Shown here piece after piece: positions 38,200 to 51,000 of a stretch of DNA of 64,000 nucleotides; position 1 is the first letter of the stretch, and every line of letters starts with the position of its first letter. This stretch comes from Daphnia pulex. Lineage: Eukaryota > Arthropoda > Branchiopoda > Diplostraca > Daphniidae. A program made the translations under genes and the position numbers. Below the pieces are notes generated by a model, which saw only the letters and a program-made list of their open reading frames with translations, was not told the origin of the DNA and made no database searches. The DNA is taken from NCBI RefSeq assembly GCF_021134715.1, contig NC_060018.1, positions 1,550,001 through 1,614,000 of the forward strand. Reading direction: 5' to 3'.

Positions 38200-41100
38200 A
38201 ACAATAAAGATGCATATATTATTCTTATAGACTTTTGTATGACGCCATTAAATCACCAAAGAAAAATATTTATGAAAGTCGCTCCAGAAAATACACGCGC
38301 CATCGTGGTAGCATTTTAATCGGGATGCACTGGTTTGTTGTTGCTCAATTTCACGTTCACGTTCCGAGATTTATTCGTTTTTCGAACGCCGGCAACGAGC
38401 GAGTCCTCTGTTGGCGTGATTACATAACAATGCGAGGGGACTTGGTATTTCGGATTTAGCCGCCTCGCGACCAAACAATGAACAAACAATATCGTCTACC
38501 ATTCAGTTATAGCGTTTGTCATCACGAGGAGTATCGGATCGAGCAGTCAAAGTCTTTGTCGTTATTGTGCCACTGTTTTGGATGTCCTACATTTTGAGCA
38601 GGATCGAGACCCAAATTTCTGGGCTCCTGGCCTTGACTCATCGTTCATCAAACAATGCCGATACCTGTCGTATTGGGTAGCTGTTGGTTACGGGGGCAAC
38701 TACGCGTTTCGAGCAGAACGAGAACTACTCATTCCGTCGATTTAGACGCAATGTTTTTCAGCAATCAACAACAGGGTGAATGGGGCAGACAAGGAGGCGG
38801 GATTTGAAATATAGCTGTGGGCCAGACTTGCCCGCTGTGTAGACTTTGAATTCTATATTTAGCCCACGAGCTGTGTGTATAACAGGGAAGACTTCTACGC
38901 CACGCTGCAAAATGATCGGAAAGCGTGAAACGTTACAGGTTAGCAGTTATCCGACGACGGCGAAGAATAATTCGCAAAATTCGCATTCGCCCAGGAGGAT
39001 TAGAAGTTGGCAGGTGATGGCCACGGGCTGCACAACAATTACCCGCCATTACCATGAAATGGAGTGAATGAAAAGTCTCAAACACGCTGGGTGTGGTAGT
39101 ATAACAGTTCCGTCTAAATTTAGCATCGTTACGCACACTCAACAAAAAGACTTGTGCACTTTCAAGGGCGTTTTTTACAGCTCACGCGCCGGCTTTGAAG
39201 AAAAAGGAAAGAAAGCACTTGACACGAACGTGTTTCCCTTCAGACTTTTTGAAGTTCAATCACAGCTAGCGCAATATGGTCCCGAGATTGAATTTAAAAG
39301 TTCCCGGCGACATCGATAAACTCCGCTTTTCTTTTCTCCTTTAGTATATGCGTTGGCACGGGTAAGAAGGGGAGGGCAAACGGGTTCGCTGGACACGCTA
39401 CGATATTGCCTGTGCGACACTCAAATATTTGACTCTCTTATATACCTATACACCGGCGTGTAGACCTAGACCTACTTCTAATAGCCCCACATTTGTTTTG
39501 TGTCGACGACTTGGCTCAATCAGATCTGATCATCATGAGTATAGTTGCCATTTTGCTTACATTTTTATTCGGATATTATACCAGCGAGGGTCGCGTGCTA
39601 TCGATTGACAGTGTAGGTCTATGAGACCAGACACGAGACATGCTGGCTAAGGCTAAGTAGGTTGTCGGAAAATCGCGCAATTCTTTGGCAGTGGACAGCA
39701 AAGGTTGTTTGTCCACTCTTAGCAGCGGGCCGGCCGCTCTTGAGAAACAAACAAAAAATGTCTAACGTTCTTTTTGTATTGTTACAGAAAGTTTTGGGAG
39801 TTGACTGGCGATTCGTCAGACCTTAACCCCTCCCTACAATATCACGAAGGAAAGTGGTTTTTATAGGATATCGGAAACTTGTTTTCATATTTCACCGTCC
39901 CCCCAAAAAGTTCAGTTTTACACGACAGGCTTATTCGTATAACAGAGAAACTATTCCTATATGCGCGTACAAGGAGGGCGGCAAATCGACAGCGCTGAAA
40001 GTTACAATATAGCGTTTCAGTTGGTGTACTATAGACACAGCAGCAACGGTGCTTCGTGTCACAGTTATATATTTGACCCAGATTCAGAGCAGCAATGTGT
40101 CTATTTGTCTAACACTGTAAAGGCCTGAAAAAAACTCCATGAAATCGATGTACACCCATCCTTCCGCTAACTCTGAAAGCACAATCTGATACGGTATTTT
40201 GATATATGCGCGTCAGGTACTTTCCAAAATTTTTCTTTCAATCGCTCGGTTCTTGGTTGTTTCCTTAAAAGTTTCTGGCGACAAGAAGTATGTTTTCTGA
40301 CCCATTTTTTTACCCAAGTCCAAATCCGAGTTTAATTGATTTCCTATACACATGTGGAAAAATATAACCTTGGAAGCGGACAAGAACCAACGGTGCGGGA
40401 CTAGCTAGCTTTACACACATTTATAACCGTGCTGGACAAGGGTGGGTAACAATGCTCGAAATTGATAGTGTTTGTTTCCACGTCGATTATAGTTTAAAGT
40501 GTACCTACGCATCATAATTCCGTGACTTGGCGCAGTGAGAGAAGTCGACGATTCAAAACGAACTGCTATTTTTCAACGAAAAAGCGTCGGAACGATGCGA
40601 TTCGATCCTAATTCGCTGTGCGCATGTAGGTTATCAGATTCATAGAGAATATTTTTCTACTGACGTGGGAACTGTTGTATACGTTCCTGACGTATGACGT
40701 ATGCCTACCATTCGCATGTCAAAACTGATGAATAAATAGAGTATAAGAACCCTGATGACTATAAGAAACTCAATCGATCATTCTCGATACAGACTACAGA
40801 CTACACAATGTTTAAATCTAAAATTAAACAAGCCCTAATATACGAATAATATAGTAGACTGGGCCCTAATCGCTGGCCACGGTAAGAGACGTATATCCTG
40901 GAATGATCTCGGATATGAGTATGATGAATTTGAATGGCTCCCACCCATCATATCGTATCTCCAAATGGGGTATTAACTTATAACTTCCTAATCGCGTGCC
41001 GTTTGTTATTTGCCCTATTCATCAAATTTGGGAGCATTCATACGGTAATGCGCTGCTTCTTATTTCTTGCAAGCTGTTCCACTTTATTGTTAAGATCTCT

Positions 41101-42042
41101 CAGTTAAGAGTCGTACGAGTATGCAGACAATATGTGATGCCCCGGCTAGATTTCTCTCGCACGTTATTCACATCGCTTGGCTGCTCAAAATGGCCTTTTT
41201 TACAAAGAAATGTAGCGACGTTTTCATGTCAAGTCAGTCGTGACATTATGGGAGCAGACAAACGTTGCCGCCTCATTATGAATAAAATATGATATAAGAA
41301 AGAATACATCAGAGCTGAGACACTGTGAAACGTATAAAAGAAGAAGTGGCATAAGGTGACTGTATCGAGTCAGCCTATAAAGTTAGCTCACGAGTGCTGT
41401 CAACTTCCCCCTCTTTCCCAATTGCTAGATAGCGTGATTTTTCATTTCCATCCTTTTATTCTAAATTCTTTAACCTACACCGCTTTGATTTTCTCTGTCA
41501 AATGCCGCGCCTACGAGCCCAATAGTCCGACACGTTTGACTTTTACCTGTAATTATGGGCATTACTCTCGGAGCTATCGTTTGATGGCAAAACGTTTGCT
41601 TGTAAAAATAGAATAGACCCTACACATTTCCCCCGTATAAACTTTAAGACCTTTTTTTTCTATTCGAATGGCTGACACACCGTCCTCCACGGCTATTGTG
41701 TCGTCGCTGTCTATTCTTTGACGTCCCCATATATCTATCTGCCAGAGAAGTGTACCGGTATAGGTCAAGCGTTGCGTATGCGAGTACACTCGGTGAACAA
41801 CAGTCGAGCGTGGCGGTCTGCCGACAGCGCAATGCTCCCTTCGTGCTCACTTGCTTTCTCGATAAGTCGATAACTGGTACTATATAGGCCTGCATCGTGG
41901 GTTATATACGACTGCATCGGTAAGAAATTGTGTCAGTCGTGTTCGTCCAACCAACCGGGTTAGTCTATTCCGTGCCCCTTGTACACAACCGCCCTCTCCC
42001 CCCAACACCCACATTGGTAGAAAAAAAGGCCATCGTTCAGCA
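38200..42042. other. Spacer between MINDY-like copies 1 and 2
   Basis: No coding exon was supported. A 12-nt start exon like those of copies 1 and 3 was searched for and not found. A donor-like site (CATCG|GTAAGA) at 41921 and the acceptor just before 42041 suggest an upstream noncoding leader exon of copy 2. The polyadenylation signal of copy 1 (AATAAA) is at 38203-38208. Confidence 0.35.
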
Positions 42043-45000
42043 ATGACTCGATATCCGGGTCGAAGTACGGGAATTGGTGCTGAAAGACCACCTTTACCTA
42101 ACGTGCTACCAGTGCCCGCTACTCTCGGAACACCCATTACGGAGGCCACAGCAATCGTAAGGATGTGCTTTCTGTTAATTTATTCCTCTCCCCTTAAAAA
42201 AAAAAAAAAAATTCTATTCGGTTGTGATTCCGCCGTTCTGTTTGTTGGCCGCCAGTTTCCATCAGGCCCCAAAGGGTTTGACCAGCAGTTAAAGCGAATT
42301 TGTTTGTCTGTTGTCGCGTTCTGTTGCGATGTTGTCCTATATTTAATCGATTCCGTTAGTTTCTCGATCGCCTGCTGCATACTTACTTTTCCTCTTATGG
42401 GGGCCTTTTCTCCGACAAGCGCCACTTTCGTCTTCCACCCAATCGATTACGCCTCGCAACGCCCCAACAAAATCCGGATGAATAAAAGTGGAAAGAAATC
42501 ACAGAGGAAAAAAAAAACTCGGCCAGCAAAGAGCAAACAAATGCTCACTCGCATGCGGAGAAGTTGACAACTGGACATAATAGATGAACATCAAAGAAGT
42601 GTGACTGACGACTTAGTTTTGGCAGATGGAACAATGAATCACTGTCCCCAGTGTTCAGTAGGAAGTGGACTCTGGTGGATGGCGTCAACCATTCAATAGT
42701 TTACTATAGTCGTATTAGTCTTCGTGTTATTTAAACTCACTCAAACAAACTAACGAAAAAAAGAATGTGATAAGTAAGCCTTCCGAAGGAACACTAGCAC
42801 ACTTCTTGTCGAGAATTTAACATATGGCCGATATGGATTTGTTTATATCATTCCGATTCGCTCTTGATTCAGACGATATTATCATAAGATGCATGCAAGT
42901 TTTCGAGGAGAGGTTAGAGACGGAGACGGTTTGAGGTTAATGAGAGCCGTCATACAGCAGTCTTAAACTCAAAAGAGATTCAAAGAAATAAAACCACCGA
43001 TTGCGTGTCTAGAATATTTTTAAAGAAAGTTGAGTTTAGATGACGAAATAATGTCAATTGAAAATCCTATGTCTGAAAGCTAACGCAAACAAGCCAAAGA
43101 GATATTCGACGGCGCACATAAAAAGTTGTGAGGTACAAAACAAGCCTGATCTGCAGTCGTTCGACCAATGAGATTTTTAGTGAACCCTTACTGAGAAAAA
43201 ACAGAAACGGAAAGAGAAAACAGTTGCAGTCAAAAACCGCCAAGCTCAGGAATAAACATACCCCGTGACTACGTAACGATTTATAATCAACGCCACCAAA
43301 AATTGTCAAAAAGGAAGAATAGAGATCAATTTTGTCCTACCTTTATGCCTGGGAAATACAGCCAGGCCTCTACAGTTGCTCCATCCATCGGCTGAAGAGT
43401 TAAATCACACCAGCAGACGGGATAGGGTAAAAAGGGTGTCCTCGTGAATACACCCACATTCACATAGGCGTACACGACGACATTTAAAGAAAGGGGAAAA
43501 AGAGAGATCCGTAACTCGATTGACACAGGTAGTTTTCCAATGCAATGGGATGCTTTTTATCTAAATAAAAATAGAAAATGGGTTATAAAAAATAATTGAC
43601 AGAAACAACAAAGCAGGAAACGTTTAAAATGAGACACTGGTAAACCCTAATTGTTAATAAATGGGAGAATTAAAGGTTAGCATGCAATACACTGAATTGA
43701 TGCAGGTAATGCAGCATTAAAGTATCTAGTAGGTTGCAGGTCAATAAAAGTAAAGCTGGATGAAATCATTACCCTTGGAAGCGATGATCCTGAGATTGCT
43801 GCTGATGACAAGTTAATAAGACCTGCACAAGAAAAACTTGCATTTGTGTGGTTATGATGGCTGGCATTGGCCTCAAATCTGCAAAAAAGAAAAAAAAACA
43901 GGTTACATGGCGTAAACAAACTGGAAACTGATGCCATGCATCGAAAGCAGGGCAATTACTTGATAAATGTTAGTCAGGTCAGGAACTAACATTTCACAAA
44001 TTTGCTTCTATATCTCCCACACTGATTCTATTTGTATTCTTTGTTTTACTTACCCGCTAAACAGCATGGAGTACGGCAGATATCAAAAACAAATAATTTA
44101 AATCTTGAATCTTGATCTCTGACATTTTCGAACTTTTAACTAATGAAAGCAGCAGACGACACTTGTCCAATTTTCTTCTAATCAGCATTCTTACGATAAT
44201 ACGATATCGATAGAAATTATAAAAAATCAAACTCCCCCCTCAAAATCCAAATTCCAAACCGCTCAAAAACGATAAGAGAATAAGTTTTCATTGAAATCTA
44301 ATACTATTTCTGTTTGCTATATAATTCCCAGTAGAGGAAAACATATTATCATATACCTTAAATAATCGGGATTATTTTTATATCAAATTGTTCGTTTTAA
44401 CAAATTTGATTATACCCACTGTTAGGAATATTCCATTCCAACAGACGACGACGAGATCAGGACGCCGCACAACAACACCGGCGCACCTACGCGACTATTG
44501 CCTTGGGGGCCCCCGATAGGTGGCCCCAAATTCAGTCGTTGTTACCCTACCCCCTATTGTTTATTTCCCCCCAATTTACTGTACAATATTGAGTGTGTTA
44601 AAATAGACGAGAGGTAAAAGACACGGTTTTGTTCGTGTCTAATTTATTCAACTTGGAAACTGTAAGTAAACGGCCCGACACGCCGAACATCCCTATTACA
44701 TTTTCTACATGGTCCTTCGAACGGTTTTTAACCCAGTGCATAACCGTGTCCTCCCTCTCAAATCACTCAAATCAACTCACTCAAAACTCAAAATTGTGAA
44801 GCCGGTTGGGGCTACACAATTCTAGACCCCCCAAACGTTTATCTTTGTTTCTTTCTTTTGTTGTTGGGTGGTTAAAATCTGCCCAAACTAAAACTACTAA
44901 ATTGTAAAAACAAAAAAGACGTAGAAAAGGGGGGAACCTATGCCCAAAAATTCCATTTTTTTTCTTTCGACTTTTTTGTGCCTTTCGTTGTCGGGCTAGC

Positions 45001-48000
45001 CTGAGGGGGCGGCCATTGAACACGCCGTCCCAACCTCTGGCCCATAGATCGGCCTGGGCTAAACTACTGGGATTTCGTCTCCTCTTTTCATTGCACGTGT
45101 GTCCTCCCGTATCCATTCTTCGCTTGCTGATGGTATCGAGTCAGAAATAATCTTTCTCTTTCTCTCAACATTCACAGAGGAGCCGAAAGGTCTCCAAAAC
45201 AACCGCTAAATACAATTATTGAATGAATATTCTCTGTCCATCTGTCCTTCCTTAAAAAAAAAAAGAAAAAAAACCCTCTTACATAGGATCCCGAAACATC
45301 GGTGCATCCAAACGAAAAAAAAAAAAACTATTTCTCTCTCACGCTCACTGTAGTGGCACGCCGCAAGGGGCGCCACCAACAAAAAAAAAAAAAAAAAAAA
45401 TTATTTCTCGCTCACGCTCAGTGTAGTGGCACGCCGCAAGGGGCGCCACCAAAAAAAAAAAACTTTATTTCCTCTCTCGCAAAGTGTAGTGGCACGCCGC
45501 AAGTGGCGCCACCAACAACAGAAAAAAACCAGATTCACTTAATTGAGTCATCCAGCCCGGATTTTTGCAGGAGCCTGGGTATTACCCTAGCTCCAAATTT
45601 AAATCGATTCTTTTTCAGATACATCCAAGGGATTTCAAACAAAGTGGAAACAAAAAACGGAAACTCATCCGTTCCACGAAACCCCAAGGAAAACAGGAAA
45701 AGGAAACGGGCAAATCAGTCGATAAGTGATCGAAAAAAAAAAAAAAAAAATTAAATTAATTCTCTATTTCATCTCCTTTTCCCCAGTCAACAGCTCTTGA
45801 AGAGCTACACAACCAGGAAGAATGGTTCAGTCAATGAAAAACACAAGGTCAGCCACCAAAGGCCACATAACAAGAGCAATAACCCGGATCAACGGATTTG
45901 CAAATCAAGTAATGGCCCAAGAAGATGTTAAAGAACTAGAAACCTTAGAAACAAGATTGAAAAGTCTCTTCGAAAGCTACCAAAGCGCAACAAAAGAAAT
46001 CAAGGAGAAATTAATAGCGACCAAGGCCGCGCAGGAGGAGATTGATGGGGATCTGGACACCTTTCTCCAAGTTCAAGATGAAGTGTCTGGAGCAAGATCA
46101 ATCATCAAGCAGAAGAAGCAAGAATGGTTGGACGACGTGAAAGAAAAGCAAGAGGCAAAGAAAGAAGAGGACAGAGACAAACGATTGTTAGCGCTCTTCC
46201 AACAACAGGCAACAAGCCAAGCAGCAAATCAAGCGGCAAATCAAGCAGCAAATCAAGCAGCAAATCCAGCAACAAGTCAAGCACAGATGGCGCAAATTAT
46301 TGCCCAAATCATGGCGGCCATTCCGGCACCTCCCGCGCCAGTAATCAACGTGACGGCAGCACCAGCCCCAGCTTCAGCCGTACAGTCGATACGATTGCCG
46401 CAGCGACAAATTAAGCACTTCAAAGGAGACGTACTGGAATGGACCCAATTCTGGGAATCCTTTAACGCAGCTGTCCACTCTTCATCTCTTTCAAACGTCC
46501 AAAAATTCGATTACCTCAAGGAATATCTTAAAGGTGAGGCGTACCTGTTGGTTAACAATCTTGAATTAACAGATGCGAATTACCAAGTCGCAATCGACGA
46601 ACTGAAAAGGATGTACGGGAAGACGGACGTTCTAATCGACGCGCACATTGAGAAACTGGATGCCTTGCAGCCCGTAAAGGACGGGAACGACGTTCCAGCT
46701 CTGAGGAGCTTCCAGCTGAATCTCCAATCGCACATTAGCGCGTTGGAAACGTTAGGAGTCCCCACAAGTTCCTTTGGCGGACTCCTCGGAGCAAGATTAA
46801 TCAAATTAATTCCTACCAGGCTCCAACAAGAATGGGCAAAATCGCCAACAAACAAATCAACGGACATCGAGATGGTCATCAAATTCATTGGAGATCAAAT
46901 CGACGCGGCCGAAAGGTTCAACCGAATCAAAGGTGTGGAAAAGGAGAAATCGTCTCCAGCTCCTAAACAGCCCAAACCGGCAAATCCACAGCCGGCAACA
47001 GCATCACAATTGGCAGTAGGAGCCAAAGCAAGTCCAGCTCCTCAGGTTAAATCCGCCTTAAAAAATAAAAACGTTAAATTTAACCCAAGTTGGATTGTGT
47101 GCGAAAGGCCCTGCATCTTCTGCAGCCAAATTCACTGGCCGACAAAATGTCCGAAAGGGCTGACGGAAAGGAAAAAGATAATCTTTGATTTGAAAAGGTG
47201 CGTCAACTGTTTTGGAGACAAACACGCGCTGAAGGATTGCACATCCGCCCGGAACTGCAACAAGTGCGGAGGGAGGCACCACACCGCTCTCTGCGACAAA
47301 GGAGACGTCAGAGTCACCAATCCCACAACAGCAGCAATAATCGTGGCCAGCGATCCAACTTTGACAACCACAGCCTGTGCAAGCAGCTTTGGACAATTGA
47401 TGCTGAAAACGGCAACAGTCATCATCAGCGGCCAAAACGGTAACGAAACAAGAGCGATTTTATTTGCAGACGACGGAAGTCATCGTTCTTGGGTGCTGAA
47501 ATCACTCTCATCGCAACTTAACATGAAGACAGTAGCGGTGGAAAACATCAGCACAAGAGTGTTTAAGAAAAAGGAACCCAACAAGCCCGAAATGACAAAA
47601 AACGTCGAAATGCAAGTAAGGGGCACCTGGCAAGGCGCCCCAAAAGTTACACTAATGGCTTTAGAATCGGATCACATTTCAGATACCGGCCCGTACGTAG
47701 GATCCGAATTTGCAAACAGCCTCTGGATCCAAAACGAAAAATTGGCCGACGACAGATTCGAGATGGCACACACCGAAGATCAGCCAATTGGAATTTTAGT
47801 CGGAATGGACCAGATGTTCCAGATCATGTCGAATGAAGCCGCCATACAGAGTCCATGCGGATTGCGCGCGTTTCAAACGAAACTCGGAAGAATGATTGCT
47901 GGACCATCTCAAGAAGCAAAATCGAAGACAGGAACTCAAGTAATCCAAAATTTAATTTTAACATCAAGTTACCCGATTCCACAGATTACGTCAACATTCG

Positions 48001-51000
48001 CGACAAGTAGCCAAAAAAGAAAAATCCTTTCAACTCAAGCAAACAAAACTCCGATGGAAAAGGAGACTGGAACGGCCAGTCCCCAAACTACGCCAATAGG
48101 AGCGTCATTCTCAGATGCCCCAATCGGATCCAGCGGAGAAGAAGATAGTAAATGGTTTGAGAAGGAAGAACAAGTTGCTGCTAATTTCGACCTTTCTCTT
48201 TTCTGGAAAATAGAAAATTTTGCGAACCTTGAAGGCGCTGATGCAGTGGAATCGGATGATCGCTTCGATTTCTTTGACGAAAAAATAACGAGATGGCCAG
48301 ATGGAAGATACTGTACACCGATCCCTTGGACAACTGACAAGTGGAGACTTCAGAAAAATCTCCCGTTGGCCACCGGAAGAGTGGAGAGCACAATAACAAG
48401 ATTGAGAAAAAATCCAGGAGATTTGGTGAATTACCACGCAGAAATCCAAAAGCTCATCGACAGCAAATTCGTCGAGGAGGCGAACATGGACTACGAAGAG
48501 CTTCACACCTATCTCCCACATCATCCGATCTTCAGAGGCGACAAATCAACGACGAAAATCAGACCCGTCTTTGATGGAGCAGCAAAAACGAAATTCGGCC
48601 CAAGTCTGAACGACGTGTTGGAGACCGGACCAAATCTCAATCCGGATCTCCTATCAGTGCTAATACGCTTCAGAAAGTACGAGATTGCCTGGATTGCCGA
48701 CATTGAAAAGGCTTTTCTAAACATCGCCCTGCAGCCGGAAGATGCCGAAGCAATCAGGTTTTTATGGCCCAGGGATCCAGCAGTGGCTGGATCGCCTCTA
48801 ATTGCCTACAAGTGGAAGAGAGTGCCCTTTGGCCTTAGTTCTAGCCCCTTTCTCCTACGTGTTACAATTAACAAACATTTCAAATCACTAAAGTCTCGTT
48901 TTCCAGAAACTATTCAACAGCTGGAAGAAAGTTTGTACGTTGACGATTACCTCGGCGGAGCAAACAATTTATCAATCGCCAAGAAAAGAGTCGATGAGAC
49001 GGACGAGATCTTTAGTGACGCCCAACTCAACATGAGAAGCTGGGCAACCAACAACGAAGACCTCAAACAACACCTGAAGGAGAAAGGACTGTCGAATCAA
49101 GTCGTAGGCCTACTCTCCCCAGCCTTGGACGGCCAACAGAAGGTGTTAGGAATCCGGTGGGACACCGGATCCGATTCGTTCAAATTCGACCCAGCATCCA
49201 TCATCCAAGCAGTGGAAGAAGTGGGAACGGAAATCACCAAAAGAAAGATACTCAGTATCTCGGCAAGAATTTTTGATCCAATTGGATTTTTATCTCCCAC
49301 TGTACTTTTATTAAAGATTATTTACCAGAAGCTCTGGGAAAAGGAGATAGGTTGGGACCAAGCAGCTCCAGCCGATATCCAAAAATCTTGGAAGATAGTG
49401 ATGACTGGTCTCGCCGATTTCACCGAACTACAAATTCCACGATGGATCGGACTATCCGAAAAAGTCACTTCTCACGAAATTCACGTCTTCGGAGACGCTT
49501 CTGAAGCAGCGTATGGAGCCGTAGCCTACGCCCGACTCCAAAAAGGACAAGAAGATCCACTCATCATCCTACTGGCCAGCAAGACGAGAGTTGCACCTCT
49601 ACCTAAGAAAAAAGTAACTTTACCGCGTTTAGAATTGCTGAGCTCACTTTTAGCCGTACGTTTAGGTGAAGTCGTAAAAAATGCAATGCAAGTCCAGTAT
49701 TGGAGAACTATCTACTGGTCAGACTCCTTGGTTGCACTAGGATGGATTAGAGGAGAGCCGAACAAATGGAAACCATTCGTCCGAAATCAAGTGGAAACGA
49801 TTCGAAAATTTTCACAACCCGAGTGGTGGAGACACTGTCCAGGTCTCCAAAATCCGGCCGATCTTGCCTCGCGGGGAGCGCCAGCGCCAACGCTGGTAAC
49901 CTCAACTCTTTGGTGGAACGGCCCGATTTGGCTCAAAGGAGAAGAAACGGAATGGCCAGATTCTCCCAACGACCAAATTCCACAAACAATCCAGTCCGAA
50001 ATGGAATCGGAAGCTAGGAGTACGACGGTCAGCACAACAGCAGCCATCGCAATTCCAACAGCCTCCGTCGACTGGAATCTCGACAAAATTTCCACCTGGA
50101 ATCGACTGTTAAGACGTACAGCCTGGGTCTCACGATTCCTCAGCAGGAGTCAAAAGAAGCTCAGACCTCCCGGTCCAGAACGAATGGAGTCGATAAAGGC
50201 AATTGGACCAGATGGAAAAGGAAGTGGAAAAGTTATCCGGATTACAAGATTATCCAGAGAGGAGCTGGATGAAGCGGAACTAACGATCTACAGACAGCTC
50301 CAACGAGAGCGGTATCCTAAGGCGTTTGAATCGCTACAGTTAGACAACACAATCCAGCCCAAGGAGAAAATCGCTGCACTTTTTCCAATCTGGGACGCCA
50401 GAGACCGTCTCGTTCGAATCCATGGGAGAGTATCACTTGCCCTAAGAGATAGGAACATCGATCCCCCAATTTTGCTTCCTGCATCACATATAGTAATCAC
50501 TTTCTTAATTACAGACAAACACGAGTCGCTACTACATGCAGGAGCAAAGGTGACACTATCAGAGTTGAAAGAAAAATTCTGGATAGTTAAAGGACGACAG
50601 CAAGTGAAAAAGATTCTGTTTACTTGTGTGGAATGTAAAAAACTGACATCGCCACCATTCCAGGAACTAGCAGCCCCTCTTCCTTTAAACCGACTCAAAC
50701 ATGCGCAATCTTTTCACGTTACAGGAGTCGATTTCGCTGGACCACTGCTGTACAAACCAGCACAGCGAAGGAAGAAAAGGAAAGCTCCACCAAGCGTCCA
50801 GGATCCGACGCCAGCAGACGATCCAACTGAAGAGCGAATCGAGGAGCCACCCGCTGAAGGAGACGCTCCAATCGAAGCTCTAATCGTAGGCGAAGAGGAT
50901 TCAGTCGAAGAAGATGTCGAAATCCAAGACATCTTAATAACAACAACTAAAGCTAAGAAAACGAACCATCTTAAAAGTTATGTTTGTCTTTTTACGTGTG

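Noticed and set aside
42157..42567. Extension of the copy 2 first exon to a 174-codon frame
   Set aside because: It is read-through into the intron past a GTAAGG donor at 42157; the extension has an A-run and Lys-rich low complexity and no family match.
47058..48524. Several minus-strand frames of 97-137 codons
   Set aside because: They are antisense shadows of the gag-pol frame.
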